A stretch of DNA of 64,000 nucleotides from NCBI GenBank assembly GCA_040754425.1, contig JBFMCR010000041.1:1-64000 (forward strand), in the 5' to 3' direction. Below the pieces are notes generated by a model, which did not search any database, had not been told where the DNA came from, and saw nothing but the letters and a program-made list of their open reading frames with translations. Shown here piece by piece: positions 33,146 through 43,082 of the stretch (positions are counted from its first letter, which is position 1; every line of letters starts with the position of its first letter). The stretch is from UBA6918 sp040754425. Its GTDB lineage: Bacteria > Pseudomonadota > Gammaproteobacteria > Burkholderiales > Thiobacillaceae. Position numbers and translations under genes: made by a program.

Positions 33146-33898
33146 TCATTTCTTGCTGCTCCGCCTGGCGGGCTTTACCTTGGACGAATTGAATGAGACC
33201 AGTTGGGGCCAATCAATCGCACCATCGGCGGCACAGAAATTCCTGATGAAATCGGCATTGAACAGATTGATGACTCTCGCATAAGCCTTGGTGAATTCTT
33301 CATTCCGTTTTTTTGCCTCGTGTCCCAACGGTTCGATAATTTCGTGATACATGTTTGGGTCGCCAGACACCAATTCCCAGAATGCCTGCCCGCAGAGTTT
33401 CTGATAATCGCCTTTTTCCGGTTTCGAATCCCTGCCATAGCAGCATCCGTTTACGGCAATCAAATGTTTCTTCTGGCCGTATATGCGTCTGGCTTGCTTG
33501 AAGTGCTCGCGCATTTTCTTGACCTGGCTTGCGTTGCCCCAGTTTGGCCCGGATTTGATGGAAACGATGTATCGGATGCCATCCCGGTCAAATTCAAGAT
33601 CGATGCCTTCCGCGTTGGACTTGCGCCCCCCGTAGGCTTGACCGCAAACATAAATGGCCAGGGATTCCAGGAAGTCCCCGAAAATGGTTTCTTCCTGAGA
33701 AGAAAGATGGGCATCAAGCAGTTGCTTTACGAGATCGGGAGCCGTCTCGATATGTTTTGCCTTGAACAGATACGGGTTCTTTCTGGCCAGTATTTTTTCC
33801 AGCTTCAGTTCCTTCAGGCTTTGCAGCCTTTTTTCGTGGAACTGAGGGATGTTTTTTTCGATGAACGCCGTCAGTGTCTGTTTTGTTATCCTGGCCAT
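33146..33898 (-). CDS. Type II restriction endonuclease, probable PmeII-like (system 2)
   Basis: 250 residues from ATG 33898. The N-terminal block KRLQSLKELKLEKILARKNP-YLFKAKHI and SQEETIFGDFLESLAIYV is what I associate with PmeII-family enzymes. A PD-xK site is plausible at Asp-100 (EGIDLEF) with Ser-113-Ile-Lys-115. It also has a Cys-rich NGCCYGRDS segment. The first 185 bases overlap the methyltransferase gene in another frame. Base composition is lower in GC (47-53% in lines counted by hand) than gatA next to it (about 65%), a sign of transfer. Confidence 0.75.
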   Translation of the reverse strand: MARITKQTLTAFIEKNIPQFHEKRLQSLKELKLEKILARKNPYLFKAKHIETAPDLVKQLLDAHLSSQEETIFGDFLESLAIYVCGQAYGGRKSNAEGIDLEFDRDGIRYIVSIKSGPNWGNASQVKKMREHFKQARRIYGQKKHLIAVNGCCYGRDSKPEKGDYQKLCGQAFWELVSGDPNMYHEIIEPLGHEAKKRNEEFTKAYARVINLFNADFIRNFCAADGAIDWPQLVSFNSSKVKPARRSSKK

Positions 33899-34730
33899 AG
33901 AGTTTTGGCTCCTGCAATAATGCCAATTGCGCGCCGGTCGCCAGGCGCGACATTTCACAATATTCCTCCAACGCATCGATGCCGATGGCGTTTCTGCCAA
34001 GCTGTTTTGCAGCTCTCAATGTCGTGCCGGAACCTACAAAAGGATCCAGGACGGTGTCGCCGGGGTTGCTGAACAGTTTGATGAACCATTCCGGCAAAGC
34101 CTGCGGGAATGCGGCGCTGTGGTTCTTGTTCCCGCATTCGGTAGCAAGATGCAGGACGTTGGTTGGGTAGGCCATCGGTCGCTCCAGCCAATTGGCAATG
34201 TTTTTCCCAAAGCCGCTGCCAACCTGGGAATCGAATCTGACGGTGTCGTTCTTTCCCAGGGATTTCAAACGCGCATCCGCCCAGTCGCCCATCGGCACCA
34301 TTACGGCTTCCTGGTTCATCTTGAACTTTTTTGACTTGGTGAAGTGCAAGCACCGTTCCCAGGCATCCCTGAAACGGTTGGGCCATTTTCCCGGGTAGCA
34401 GTTTCTTTTGTGCCAGATATATTCTTCAGTCCACCGCCATCCCTGTTTGCGCAGGGCAAGGATCAGCTCGATGACGTAAGTGTGTCTTTCCCCGTTTTCG
34501 GCTTTTTCCTTGATGTTGAGGACAAACGATCCATCCGGCTTTAGCACGCGCAGAAATTCCGATGAGCGTTCGAGAAACCAATCCACATACTTTTCCGGAG
34601 GGATGCCGCCATAAGTGTGTTTACGCCGATCGGCATAAGGGGGCGAGGTGACGATCAAATCAATGCTGTTGTCCGGAAAGGCTTTCAGAACCTCTCCGCA
34701 GTCGCCATGAAGGACATCGATTTTTGACAT
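33714..34730 (-). CDS. Type II DNA methyltransferase (system 2)
   Basis: 338 residues. Beta-class: motif IV TSPPYADRRKHTYGG begins at 28 and motif I VLDPFVGSGTTLRAAKQ lies near 235, so it is an m4C or m6A enzyme. The catalytic body ends about residue 275; the last ~62 residues are a Lys/Arg/Gly-rich low-complexity tail encoded in the region shared with the endonuclease gene. Starts at ATG 34730, 18 bases after gatA. GC content is below that of the flanking genes. Confidence 0.87.
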   Translation of the reverse strand: MSKIDVLHGDCGEVLKAFPDNSIDLIVTSPPYADRRKHTYGGIPPEKYVDWFLERSSEFLRVLKPDGSFVLNIKEKAENGERHTYVIELILALRKQGWRWTEEYIWHKRNCYPGKWPNRFRDAWERCLHFTKSKKFKMNQEAVMVPMGDWADARLKSLGKNDTVRFDSQVGSGFGKNIANWLERPMAYPTNVLHLATECGNKNHSAAFPQALPEWFIKLFSNPGDTVLDPFVGSGTTLRAAKQLGRNAIGIDALEEYCEMSRLATGAQLALLQEPKLYGQDNKTDTDGVHRKKHPSVPRKKAAKPEGTEAGKNTGQKEPVSVQGKTYRDGSRSRKATA

Positions 34731-34748
34731 GCCGATTAGTATCCCCGA

Positions 34749-36212
<1,464 letters not shown>

Positions 36213-36246
36213 TTTGGTATGGGGGCTGCGTGGCCGCCCGGCTGGA

Positions 36247-36534
36247 TTACTCGATCACCCTGGGCACCAGGTACAGCCCGTTTTCCACGGCGGGGGCGAT
36301 GGCCTGGAACTTCTCGCGCCGGTCGGGCTCGGATACCCGGTCCTCGCGCAGGCGCTGGGAAACGTCGAGGGCATGGGACATCGGCTCCACGCCGGCGGTG
36401 TCGACCGCCTGCATTTGCTCGATCAGGCCGAAAATGCCGTTCAGCTGGCCGCGCGCGATTTCCGCTTCGGTTTCGGTCACGCGGATGCGGGCCAGGCGGG
36501 CGATGTGCAGGATGTCTTGCAGGGTGAGGGCCAT
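36247..36534 (-). CDS. gatC: Asp/Glu-tRNA(Asn/Gln) amidotransferase subunit C
   Basis: 95 residues from ATG 36534. It matches GatC: MALTLQDILHIARLARIRVT, LNGIFGLIEQMQAVDTAGVE, PMSHALDVSQRLREDRV and the tail AVENGLYLVPRVIE. It acts as a chaperone-like linker wrapping GatA and GatB. First gene of the gat operon, divergent from mreB. Confidence 0.95.
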   Translation of the reverse strand: MALTLQDILHIARLARIRVTETEAEIARGQLNGIFGLIEQMQAVDTAGVEPMSHALDVSQRLREDRVSEPDRREKFQAIAPAVENGLYLVPRVIE

Positions 36535-36582
36535 ATGCCGGAAAAACGCAGAAAAACGGGTTATGGAAAGCTTTGCTGCGGT

Positions 36583-36591
36583 ATTATAACA
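36583..36591 (-). promoter_or_regulatory. Extended -10 promoter of the gat operon
   Basis: On the minus strand TGTTATAAT is a perfect TATAAT with the TGn extension, about 50 bases before the gatC start. No good -35 is visible, which extended -10 promoters tolerate. The same gap must also hold the mreB promoter in the other direction. Confidence 0.6.
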
Positions 36592-36660
36592 AGCTTGGGG
36601 CATCCCTTTTCTTCCGGGTATTCCGGCGCTTCCCGGCGCCGATAAATATTAGAGACACAC

Positions 36661-37704
36661 ATGTTAGGTTTTTTTACCCAGTATTTTTCGACCGACCTGG
36701 CAATCGATCTGGGCACGGCCAATACCCTCATCTACGTAGGCGGCAAGGGCATCATCCTGGACGAACCCTCGGTGGTCGCCATTCGTACCGACCCGAGCGC
36801 CGGCGGCAAAAAAACCATCCAGGCCGTCGGTCTCCAGGCCAAGCAGATGCTAGGGCGCACGCCGGGCAGCATGCAGGCCATCCGCCCGATGAAGGACGGC
36901 GTGATTGCCGACTTCACCGTCACCGAGCAGATGCTCAAGTACTTCATCAAGAAGGTGCATGACTCCAAGCTGTTCCAGCCCAGTCCGCGCATCATCATCT
37001 GCGTTCCCTACGGCTCGACCCAGGTCGAACGCCGCGCCATCCGCGAATCCGCGCTGGGCGCAGGAGCAAGGCAGGTCTATCTGATCGAGGAGCCGATGGC
37101 GGCGGCGATCGGGGCGGGGCTGCCGGTGGGCGAAGCGACCGGCTCCATGGTCGTCGACATCGGCGGCGGCACCACCGAGGTGGGCGTGATTTCGCTGGGA
37201 GGCGTGGTTTACGCCAATTCGGTGCGCGTGGGCGGCGACAAGTTCGATGAATCCATCGTCAACTACATCCGCCGCAACTACGGCATGCTCATCGGCGAGG
37301 CCACCGCCGAACTGATCAAGAAGGAAATGGGGTCGGCCTTCCCCGGCACCGAGGTGCGCGAGATGGAGGTCAAGGGCAGAAGCCTGGCCGAGGGCATTCC
37401 GCGCAGCTTCACGGTATCCAGCAACGAAATCCTCGAGGCGCTGACCGACCCGCTCAACGCCATCGTCACCGCGGTGAAGGGCGCGCTCGAGCAGACCCCG
37501 CCGGAACTGGGCGCGGACATCGCCGAGAAGGGCATGGTGCTCACCGGCGGCGGCGCGCTGCTGCGCGACCTCGACCGGCTGCTCATGGAAGAAACCGGAC
37601 TGCCGGTCATCGTCGCCGACGACCCGCTGACCTGCGTGGTGCGCGGTTCGGGCCGTGCGCTGGAGGAGTTCGAGAAGCATGTGTCGGTATTCACCAACGA
37701 GTAA
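36661..37704 (+). CDS. mreB: Rod-shape-determining protein MreB
   Basis: 347 residues. Actin-like fold with the phosphate loops DLAIDLGTANTLIYV and VVDIGGGTTEVGVISLGG, the adenosine motif GMVLTGGGALLRDLDRLL and EEPMAAAIGAGLPV. The N-terminal MLGFFTQYFS is the amphipathic membrane-binding segment. It forms filaments that guide lateral wall synthesis by MrdA-RodA, encoded downstream. A hairpin with a T-rich tail follows within the mreB-mreC gap. Confidence 0.98.
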   Translation: MLGFFTQYFSTDLAIDLGTANTLIYVGGKGIILDEPSVVAIRTDPSAGGKKTIQAVGLQAKQMLGRTPGSMQAIRPMKDGVIADFTVTEQMLKYFIKKVHDSKLFQPSPRIIICVPYGSTQVERRAIRESALGAGARQVYLIEEPMAAAIGAGLPVGEATGSMVVDIGGGTTEVGVISLGGVVYANSVRVGGDKFDESIVNYIRRNYGMLIGEATAELIKKEMGSAFPGTEVREMEVKGRSLAEGIPRSFTVSSNEILEALTDPLNAIVTAVKGALEQTPPELGADIAEKGMVLTGGGALLRDLDRLLMEETGLPVIVADDPLTCVVRGSGRALEEFEKHVSVFTNE

Positions 37705-37753
37705 GTGAAGTACGCGACGATAGGCCGCTGCGCTCACCATTCCCGGAACGATC

Positions 37754-37778
37754 GCGAAGAGACTTCTTCGCTTTGTCT
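37754..37778 (+). terminator. Hairpin between mreB and mreC (possible attenuator)
   Basis: Perfect 7-bp stem GCGAAGA (37754-37760) / TCTTCGC (37765-37771), GACT loop, then TTTGTCT. It lies midway in the 108-base gap. It is probably leaky, giving more mreB than mreCD message (inference). Confidence 0.5.
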
Positions 37779-37812
37779 GCTCCTCGTTTCGACAATTCAG
37801 GGGAAAGATTAA

Positions 37813-38652
37813 TTGGCAACACCCGGTCAGCCTATGTTCGCGCGGGCGCCGGGCCCGGCAATACGGCTGCTCATGTGGTCGGCGTTGTGTGTCATGCTGA
37901 TTGTGCTGGATGCGCGCTTCAATGCGCTGGGCTGGCTGCGTGCCGGGGTGGTCGCGGTTTTCTATCCCGTCCAGTTGGCGGTGCGTGCGCCCTTTGATCT
38001 GGCTTCGGAAGTATCGGGGTTTTTGACGCGCCACCGCGCGCTGCAAAACGAGAATGCCGCCTTGCGCGAAAACAGTCTGCGGGCGAGCGCCGGGCTTGCG
38101 CGCCTGGATTCCCTGCAGGCGGAAAACGAAGAGCTTCGCGGCCTGCTGGCGCTGCGTCAAAACATGGAGTTCGGCGCCGTCACCGCCGAAATACTCAGCA
38201 CGCCGCGCGATCCGTTTTCGCAGCGCATCATGCTGGACAAGGGCGAAAACTTCGGCATTGCTGCGGGGCAGCCGGTGGTCGACGGCACAGGGCTGGTCGG
38301 ACAGGTGACCCGCGCCTATCCCTTCAGCGCCGAGGTGACCCTGGTCACCGATCGCGGACACGCGGTGCCGGTGCAGATTCAGCGCACCGGGCAGCGCGTG
38401 CTGGTGTTCGGCGCGGGCTCCGCCATGGAAGTGCGCTATCTGCCCACGCATACCGATATCCAGCCCGGAGACGTGTTGGTGACGTCCGGCATCGATCGTG
38501 TCTACCCCGCCGGCCTTGCCGTGGCCAAGGTGACACGCGTGCAGCGCCCGACGGACAGCCCTTATGCCCGCGTCAGTTGCCTGCCGACGGCGGGCGTCGA
38601 CAAAAGCCGCATGCTGATGGTGCTCAAAACCCCGGGCGGCGTCCGGCCATGA
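37813..38652 (+). CDS. mreC: Rod-shape-determining protein MreC
   Basis: 279 residues from TTG 37813, which has GGGAAAG six bases upstream; ATG 37834 is the alternative. One transmembrane helix (about 18-35), a coiled coil (about 75-120, RALQNENAALRENS), and the periplasmic beta domain (VDGTGLVGQVTRAYPFSAEV, DIQPGDVLVTSGIDRVYPAG). It links the periplasmic elongasome to MreB. It overlaps mreD by four bases. Confidence 0.94.
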   Translation: MATPGQPMFARAPGPAIRLLMWSALCVMLIVLDARFNALGWLRAGVVAVFYPVQLAVRAPFDLASEVSGFLTRHRALQNENAALRENSLRASAGLARLDSLQAENEELRGLLALRQNMEFGAVTAEILSTPRDPFSQRIMLDKGENFGIAAGQPVVDGTGLVGQVTRAYPFSAEVTLVTDRGHAVPVQIQRTGQRVLVFGAGSAMEVRYLPTHTDIQPGDVLVTSGIDRVYPAGLAVAKVTRVQRPTDSPYARVSCLPTAGVDKSRMLMVLKTPGGVRP

Positions 38653-39164
38653 ATTTCGACATGCAGTCATTTTTCCGGCGGGACGCACGCCAGGAGTGGC
38701 GCGTGATCGGCATCACGCTGCTGCTGGCATTCCTGCTCAAGCAGATTCCCTGGCAGGGTTGGGCCTTGCTGCTGCGTCCGGATTTCGTGCTGGTGATGCT
38801 GCTGTTCTGGGCGCAGCGGCGCGAGGCTGGCATCAGCTTCGGCCTGGCCTTTGTCCTGGGCCTCGTCACGGACGTGCAGGACGGCGTGGTGCTGGGGCAG
38901 CACGCGCTGGCATATTGTGTCGGCATTTTTCTGGTACAGAACTTTCAGCGCCGGCTGGCCATGTTCACCCTGCGGCATCAGGCGCTGCAGATATTTCCCC
39001 TCCTGTTGCTGACCGAAATCGTGGCCCTGGTGGCTGGCTGGATTTCGACCCGCACTCCGCAGGGCGGCTGGGTCATCGCTTCGGCGGTTACCGGCACGCT
39101 GCTGTGGTGGGCGGTCGCGTATGCCGGCAGGATGCCGGCGGCACGTACCGCACGCACCGAATAG
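38649..39164 (+). CDS. mreD: Rod-shape-determining protein MreD
   Basis: 171 residues. Five to six transmembrane helices; RPDFVLVMLLFWAQRREAGI and GLAFVLGLVTDVQDGVVLGQ are typical MreD. It is the membrane partner of MreC. The start is set by the ATGA overlap with mreC, and ten bases separate it from mrdA. Confidence 0.93.
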   Translation: MNFDMQSFFRRDARQEWRVIGITLLLAFLLKQIPWQGWALLLRPDFVLVMLLFWAQRREAGISFGLAFVLGLVTDVQDGVVLGQHALAYCVGIFLVQNFQRRLAMFTLRHQALQIFPLLLLTEIVALVAGWISTRTPQGGWVIASAVTGTLLWWAVAYAGRMPAARTARTE

Positions 39165-39174
39165 GAAAGGGAAG

Positions 39175-41070
39175 ATGCAATCCGCGGTGATCAAGAATCT
39201 GCAGCTCGAGCTTGCCAGCTATCACAGCCGGCTCAAGATCGGTGTCGGCTTCGTGCTGGTGCTGGCGCTGGTGCTGATGGTGCGCATGGTTTATCTGCAA
39301 GTCGCAAGGCACGAGCATTATCAGAACCTCGCGGAAAGCAACCGCATCACGCTGGTGCCGGCGGTTCCCAACCGCGGCCTGATTTACGATCGCAACGGCA
39401 AGATTCTTGCCGACAACTTTTCCGGCTATACCCTGGAAATCACGGTGGGCAAGGCGGGGAATCTCGATGCCTTGCTGCAACAACTTTCGAGCCTCATTGA
39501 AATCACGCCCAAGCACCTGCGCCAGTTCAAGCGCCTGCGCGAGGAGTCGCACGAATTCGAAACCGTGCCTCTGAAAAGCAAGCTGACCGACGAGGAGGTT
39601 GCGATACTCGCGGCCAACCAGTACCGCTTGCCCGGCGTCGAAGTGAAGGCGCGGCTGTTCAGGAACTATCCGGCGGGCGAAGGCCTGTCGCATGTCATCG
39701 GCTACATCGGCCGCATCAACGACCGCGATCTCGACAATCTGCGAGAAAGCGGCAAGATCAACAATTACAAGGGCGGCACGCATATCGGCAAGGTGGGGCT
39801 GGAGCAGTATTACGAGGACATGCTGCACGGCAAGACCGGTTTCGAGCAGATGGAGACCGACTCTGCCGGCCGCGCGGTGCGCGTGCTTTCGCGCACGCCG
39901 CCGCTTGCCGGCCACGATCTGATACTCAACCTCGATATGGAACTGCAGCGGGTGGCGGAATACGTGTTCGGCGATTATCGCGGAGGACTGGTGGCGATCG
40001 ACCCCAACAACGGCGGCGTGCTGGCCATGGTGAGCAAGCCTGGTTTCGACCCCAATCTGTTCGTCGACGGCATCGATCCTGCGACCTGGAAAGAACTCAA
40101 CGAATCGATCGATACCCCGATGGTGAACCGTCCGCTGCGCGGCATCTATCCGCCGGGCTCGACCATCAAGCCCCTGCTTGCGCTGGGGGCGCTGGAACTC
40201 GGGCTGCGCAAGGCTTCCGATGCGATTCATGACCCCGGCTATTATTCCCTCCCCGGCAGCAGCCATCGCTACCGCGACTGGAAGAAGGAGGGACACGGCA
40301 TCGTCGATTTGCATGATTCCATCGTGCATTCCTGTGACACCTACTACTATCGCCTGGCGGTGGACATGGGCGTGGAGCGCATGCACGACTTTCTCGCCAG
40401 GTTCGGCTTCGGCTCCAGGACCGGCGTGGATATCCGGAATGAATCCACCGGCCTGCTGCCTTCCAAGGAATGGAAACAGAAACGTTTCAAGCAGCCCTGG
40501 CAACTGGGCGAAACCGTCATCGCGGGCATCGGCCAAGGCTACCACCTTGCCACGCCCATGCAGCTGGCGGCGGCCACGGCCACGCTGGCCAATGGCGGTA
40601 CTTATTACCGGCCGCGCCTGGTCAAGGCCGTGCGCGACAGCGAAACGCGCGAAGTGCGACCCGTTCCGCCGGAAATCGCCTGGAAGAACAGCTTCGATCC
40701 CGAGCATCTGGCGCGTGTGCGCGCGGCCATGGTAGACGTGCTGAAGCCGGGCGGCACGGCGGCGCATGCCGGGGCGGATGCCCCCTATGACATTGCCGGC
40801 AAGACCGGCACGGCGCAGGTGGTAGGCATCAGGCAGGGCGAGAAGTACGATGAAAAGCGTCTTGCCGAGCGTCATCGCGATCACGCCCTGTTCATCGCGT
40901 TTGCGCCGGCAGACGCGCCCAGGATCGCGCTGGCGGTGGTGGTGGAAAACGGCGGCAGCGGCAGCGGCACTGCGGCGCCGATGGCGCGCGCCGTGCTCGA
41001 TTATTATTTGTTGGGCAAAAAGCCCCGAGGCGTTCCCGTTCTGGAGGAGTATGAATCAGCCGGCGATTAA
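39175..41070 (+). CDS. mrdA: Penicillin-binding protein 2 (transpeptidase)
   Basis: 631 residues from ATG 39175 (AGGAAAGGGA before it). N-terminal membrane anchor (about 20-42), pedestal domain opening VPNRGLIYDRNGKILADNFS, and a transpeptidase domain with the active Ser in YPPGSTIKPLLAL, SCDTYYYR as SxN-type motif and KTGTAQVVG. It cross-links lateral peptidoglycan together with RodA, whose gene starts 20 bases inside the end of this one. Confidence 0.96.
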   Translation: MQSAVIKNLQLELASYHSRLKIGVGFVLVLALVLMVRMVYLQVARHEHYQNLAESNRITLVPAVPNRGLIYDRNGKILADNFSGYTLEITVGKAGNLDALLQQLSSLIEITPKHLRQFKRLREESHEFETVPLKSKLTDEEVAILAANQYRLPGVEVKARLFRNYPAGEGLSHVIGYIGRINDRDLDNLRESGKINNYKGGTHIGKVGLEQYYEDMLHGKTGFEQMETDSAGRAVRVLSRTPPLAGHDLILNLDMELQRVAEYVFGDYRGGLVAIDPNNGGVLAMVSKPGFDPNLFVDGIDPATWKELNESIDTPMVNRPLRGIYPPGSTIKPLLALGALELGLRKASDAIHDPGYYSLPGSSHRYRDWKKEGHGIVDLHDSIVHSCDTYYYRLAVDMGVERMHDFLARFGFGSRTGVDIRNESTGLLPSKEWKQKRFKQPWQLGETVIAGIGQGYHLATPMQLAAATATLANGGTYYRPRLVKAVRDSETREVRPVPPEIAWKNSFDPEHLARVRAAMVDVLKPGGTAAHAGADAPYDIAGKTGTAQVVGIRQGEKYDEKRLAERHRDHALFIAFAPADAPRIALAVVVENGGSGSGTAAPMARAVLDYYLLGKKPRGVPVLEEYESAGD

Positions 41071-42157
41071 GCGTGTGCTTGCCGAAATCCTGCGGCACCT
41101 GGACGGCATGCTGCTGGCGCTGCTGATCGCCATGCTCGCCGTGAGCGTGGCCGTGGTGTTCAGCGCTTCGGGCGAGAGCGGCATGCGCCTTGTCGGGCAC
41201 TTGGCCAACATCGCCGTGGCCATGATCGTGCTGGTGGCTGTTGCCAATGTGCCGCCGCACATCCTGTCCAAGCTGGGGCCGCCGCTGTATGCGCTCGCCC
41301 TCATGTTGCTGCTGGCGGTAGCGCTGTTCGGCGAAATACGCAATGGATCGCGCCGCTGGTTGTCGTTTGGCATCCTCAGCATCCAGCCATCGGAGTTGAT
41401 GAAAATTGCGCTGCCGCTGATGCTGGCCTGGTATTTCCAGCAGCATGAAGCGGCGCTGCGGCTTAGGCACTATGCCGTTGCCGCGCTGCTGATCGCCCTG
41501 CCTTTCCTGTTCATTTTGCGGCAACCCGACCTCGGGACTTCGCTCCTGATCGCGGCATCGGGTTTTTATGTGCTGTTTTTTGCCGGGCTGTCCTGGAAGA
41601 TCATCGCCGGACTGGCGGCGGCTACGTCGCTGTTTCTGCCGATTGCCTGGAACCTGCTGCACGACTACCAGCGCCAGCGTGTGATGACCCTGTTCGATCC
41701 GATGAGCGATCCCCTGGGCGCGGGCTACCACATCATCCAGTCCACGATCGCGATCGGCTCGGGCGGTGCATTCGGCAAGGGCTGGCTCTCGGGTACGCAA
41801 AACCAGCTGGATTTCGTGCCGGAGCGCACCACAGATTTCATCTTCGCCGTGTTCAGCGAGGAGTTCGGACTGCTCGGCGTGACCTTGCTGCTGCTCTTGT
41901 ATCTTGCCATCGTCGCGCGCGGCCTCAAGATCGCGGAACAGGCGCCGACCATGTTCGCGCGCCTGATGGCGGCCACGATCAGTCTGAACTTTTTTACCTA
42001 TATCTTTATCAACATGGGCATGGTCTCCGGCATATTGCCCGTGGTTGGGGTGCCACTGCCGCTGATGAGCTATGGCGGCACGGCTCTGCTGACGCTGATG
42101 ATCGGTTTTGGCATGCTCATGAGCATGGCCACGCACAGGAAACTGCTGAAATCATGA
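41051..42157 (+). CDS. rodA: Peptidoglycan glycosyltransferase RodA (MrdB)
   Basis: 368 residues from ATG 41051 with GGAGG upstream. SEDS-family membrane protein of ten spans: NGSRRWLSFGILSIQPSELM, RQPDLGTSLLIAASGFYVLF, TQNQLDFVPERTTDFIFAVF-SEEFG and GVPLPLMSYGGTALLTLMIG. It polymerises glycan strands with MrdA. It overlaps both neighbours. Confidence 0.96.
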   Translation: MNQPAIKRVLAEILRHLDGMLLALLIAMLAVSVAVVFSASGESGMRLVGHLANIAVAMIVLVAVANVPPHILSKLGPPLYALALMLLLAVALFGEIRNGSRRWLSFGILSIQPSELMKIALPLMLAWYFQQHEAALRLRHYAVAALLIALPFLFILRQPDLGTSLLIAASGFYVLFFAGLSWKIIAGLAAATSLFLPIAWNLLHDYQRQRVMTLFDPMSDPLGAGYHIIQSTIAIGSGGAFGKGWLSGTQNQLDFVPERTTDFIFAVFSEEFGLLGVTLLLLLYLAIVARGLKIAEQAPTMFARLMAATISLNFFTYIFINMGMVSGILPVVGVPLPLMSYGGTALLTLMIGFGMLMSMATHRKLLKS

Positions 42158-43080
42158 TGCGAAATTTCTTGATACTGCTGCTTGCCGCCGGCTGGCTGGC
42201 CGGCTGTTCGTCGCTGCCGCGCAGCAAACCGGCGCCGCCTGCCGATTCCCGCACGGGCGGCTATTACCTGGACGACGGCCCGGGCGAGAGCCCCCCGCCA
42301 AACCTCGATCAGGTGCCGGACGCAGTGCCGCGCGCCGAGCCGCTGCACAAGTTTGCCAACCGCCCATATGAGGTGATGGGCGTTACCTATACGCCGATGC
42401 GCAGGCGCGAAGCCTTCAGGCAGACCGGCGTGGCCTCCTGGTATGGCCGGCGTTACCATGGCAAGAAAACCGCCTCGGGCGAGATTTACGACATGTACGG
42501 CATGACAGCCGCGCATCCGACATTGCCCCTTCCCAGCTATGTGCGGGTAACAGCGCTGGACAGCGGCAAAAGCGTGATCGTGCGTGTCAACGATCGCGGG
42601 CCGTTTCTGAGCGACCGCGTGATCGACCTTTCCTATGCCGCGGCATGGAAACTGGGCTTGCTGCAAAAGGGCAGCGGCAGGGTCAGCCTGGAAGTCGTGG
42701 GTCCGGATGTGGAAGGCACGTGGGCGCTGGGAGAGGCCGAGCCCATCCGGGCCGTGTCCTTGCCGGCCGCCGCGCCCGTCATGGCCACTCCCCTGCCGGC
42801 GGCGACCGAGGCCGCACCGACTGTGCGGCCGGCCAAGCCTTCGGCCGCGGGCAATGTCTATGTCCAGCTCGGCGCCTTCGGCAATGTCGAAAATGCCTAC
42901 AGGTTGCTGGCGCGGGCGCGCGAGGTGCTGGCGATATCGCCTGCTCTCGCGCAGGTCGTGCTGGTGGGCAATCTGCATCGCGTCGATCTCGGTCCGTTCG
43001 CGAATCGCGATGAGGCCGGCAGTTGGGTGGAAAAGAGCAATGCCCTGCTGGGCATCGCCGCAATTACGGTCATACGTTGA
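42154..43080 (+). CDS. rlpA: RlpA-family septal-ring lytic transglycosylase with SPOR domain
   Basis: 308 residues. A lipoprotein signal ends LAAGWLAGC; the double-psi barrel carries TGVASWYGRRYHGKKTASGE, MTAAHPTLPLPSYVRVT and VRVNDRGPFLSDRVIDLS with the catalytic Asp. After a Pro/Ala-rich linker comes a SPOR domain (about 230-308, YVQLGAFGNVENAYRLLARA) that binds denuded septal glycan. It cleaves such glycan during division. ATGA overlap with rodA. Confidence 0.93.
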   Translation: MMRNFLILLLAAGWLAGCSSLPRSKPAPPADSRTGGYYLDDGPGESPPPNLDQVPDAVPRAEPLHKFANRPYEVMGVTYTPMRRREAFRQTGVASWYGRRYHGKKTASGEIYDMYGMTAAHPTLPLPSYVRVTALDSGKSVIVRVNDRGPFLSDRVIDLSYAAAWKLGLLQKGSGRVSLEVVGPDVEGTWALGEAEPIRAVSLPAAAPVMATPLPAATEAAPTVRPAKPSAAGNVYVQLGAFGNVENAYRLLARAREVLAISPALAQVVLVGNLHRVDLGPFANRDEAGSWVEKSNALLGIAAITVIR

Positions 43081-43082
43081 GC

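Noticed and set aside
36850..40884. Long minus-strand frames (about 600 codons each) opposite mreB, mreC and mrdA
   Set aside because: They are antisense to well-supported genes with clear motifs; a composition artefact.
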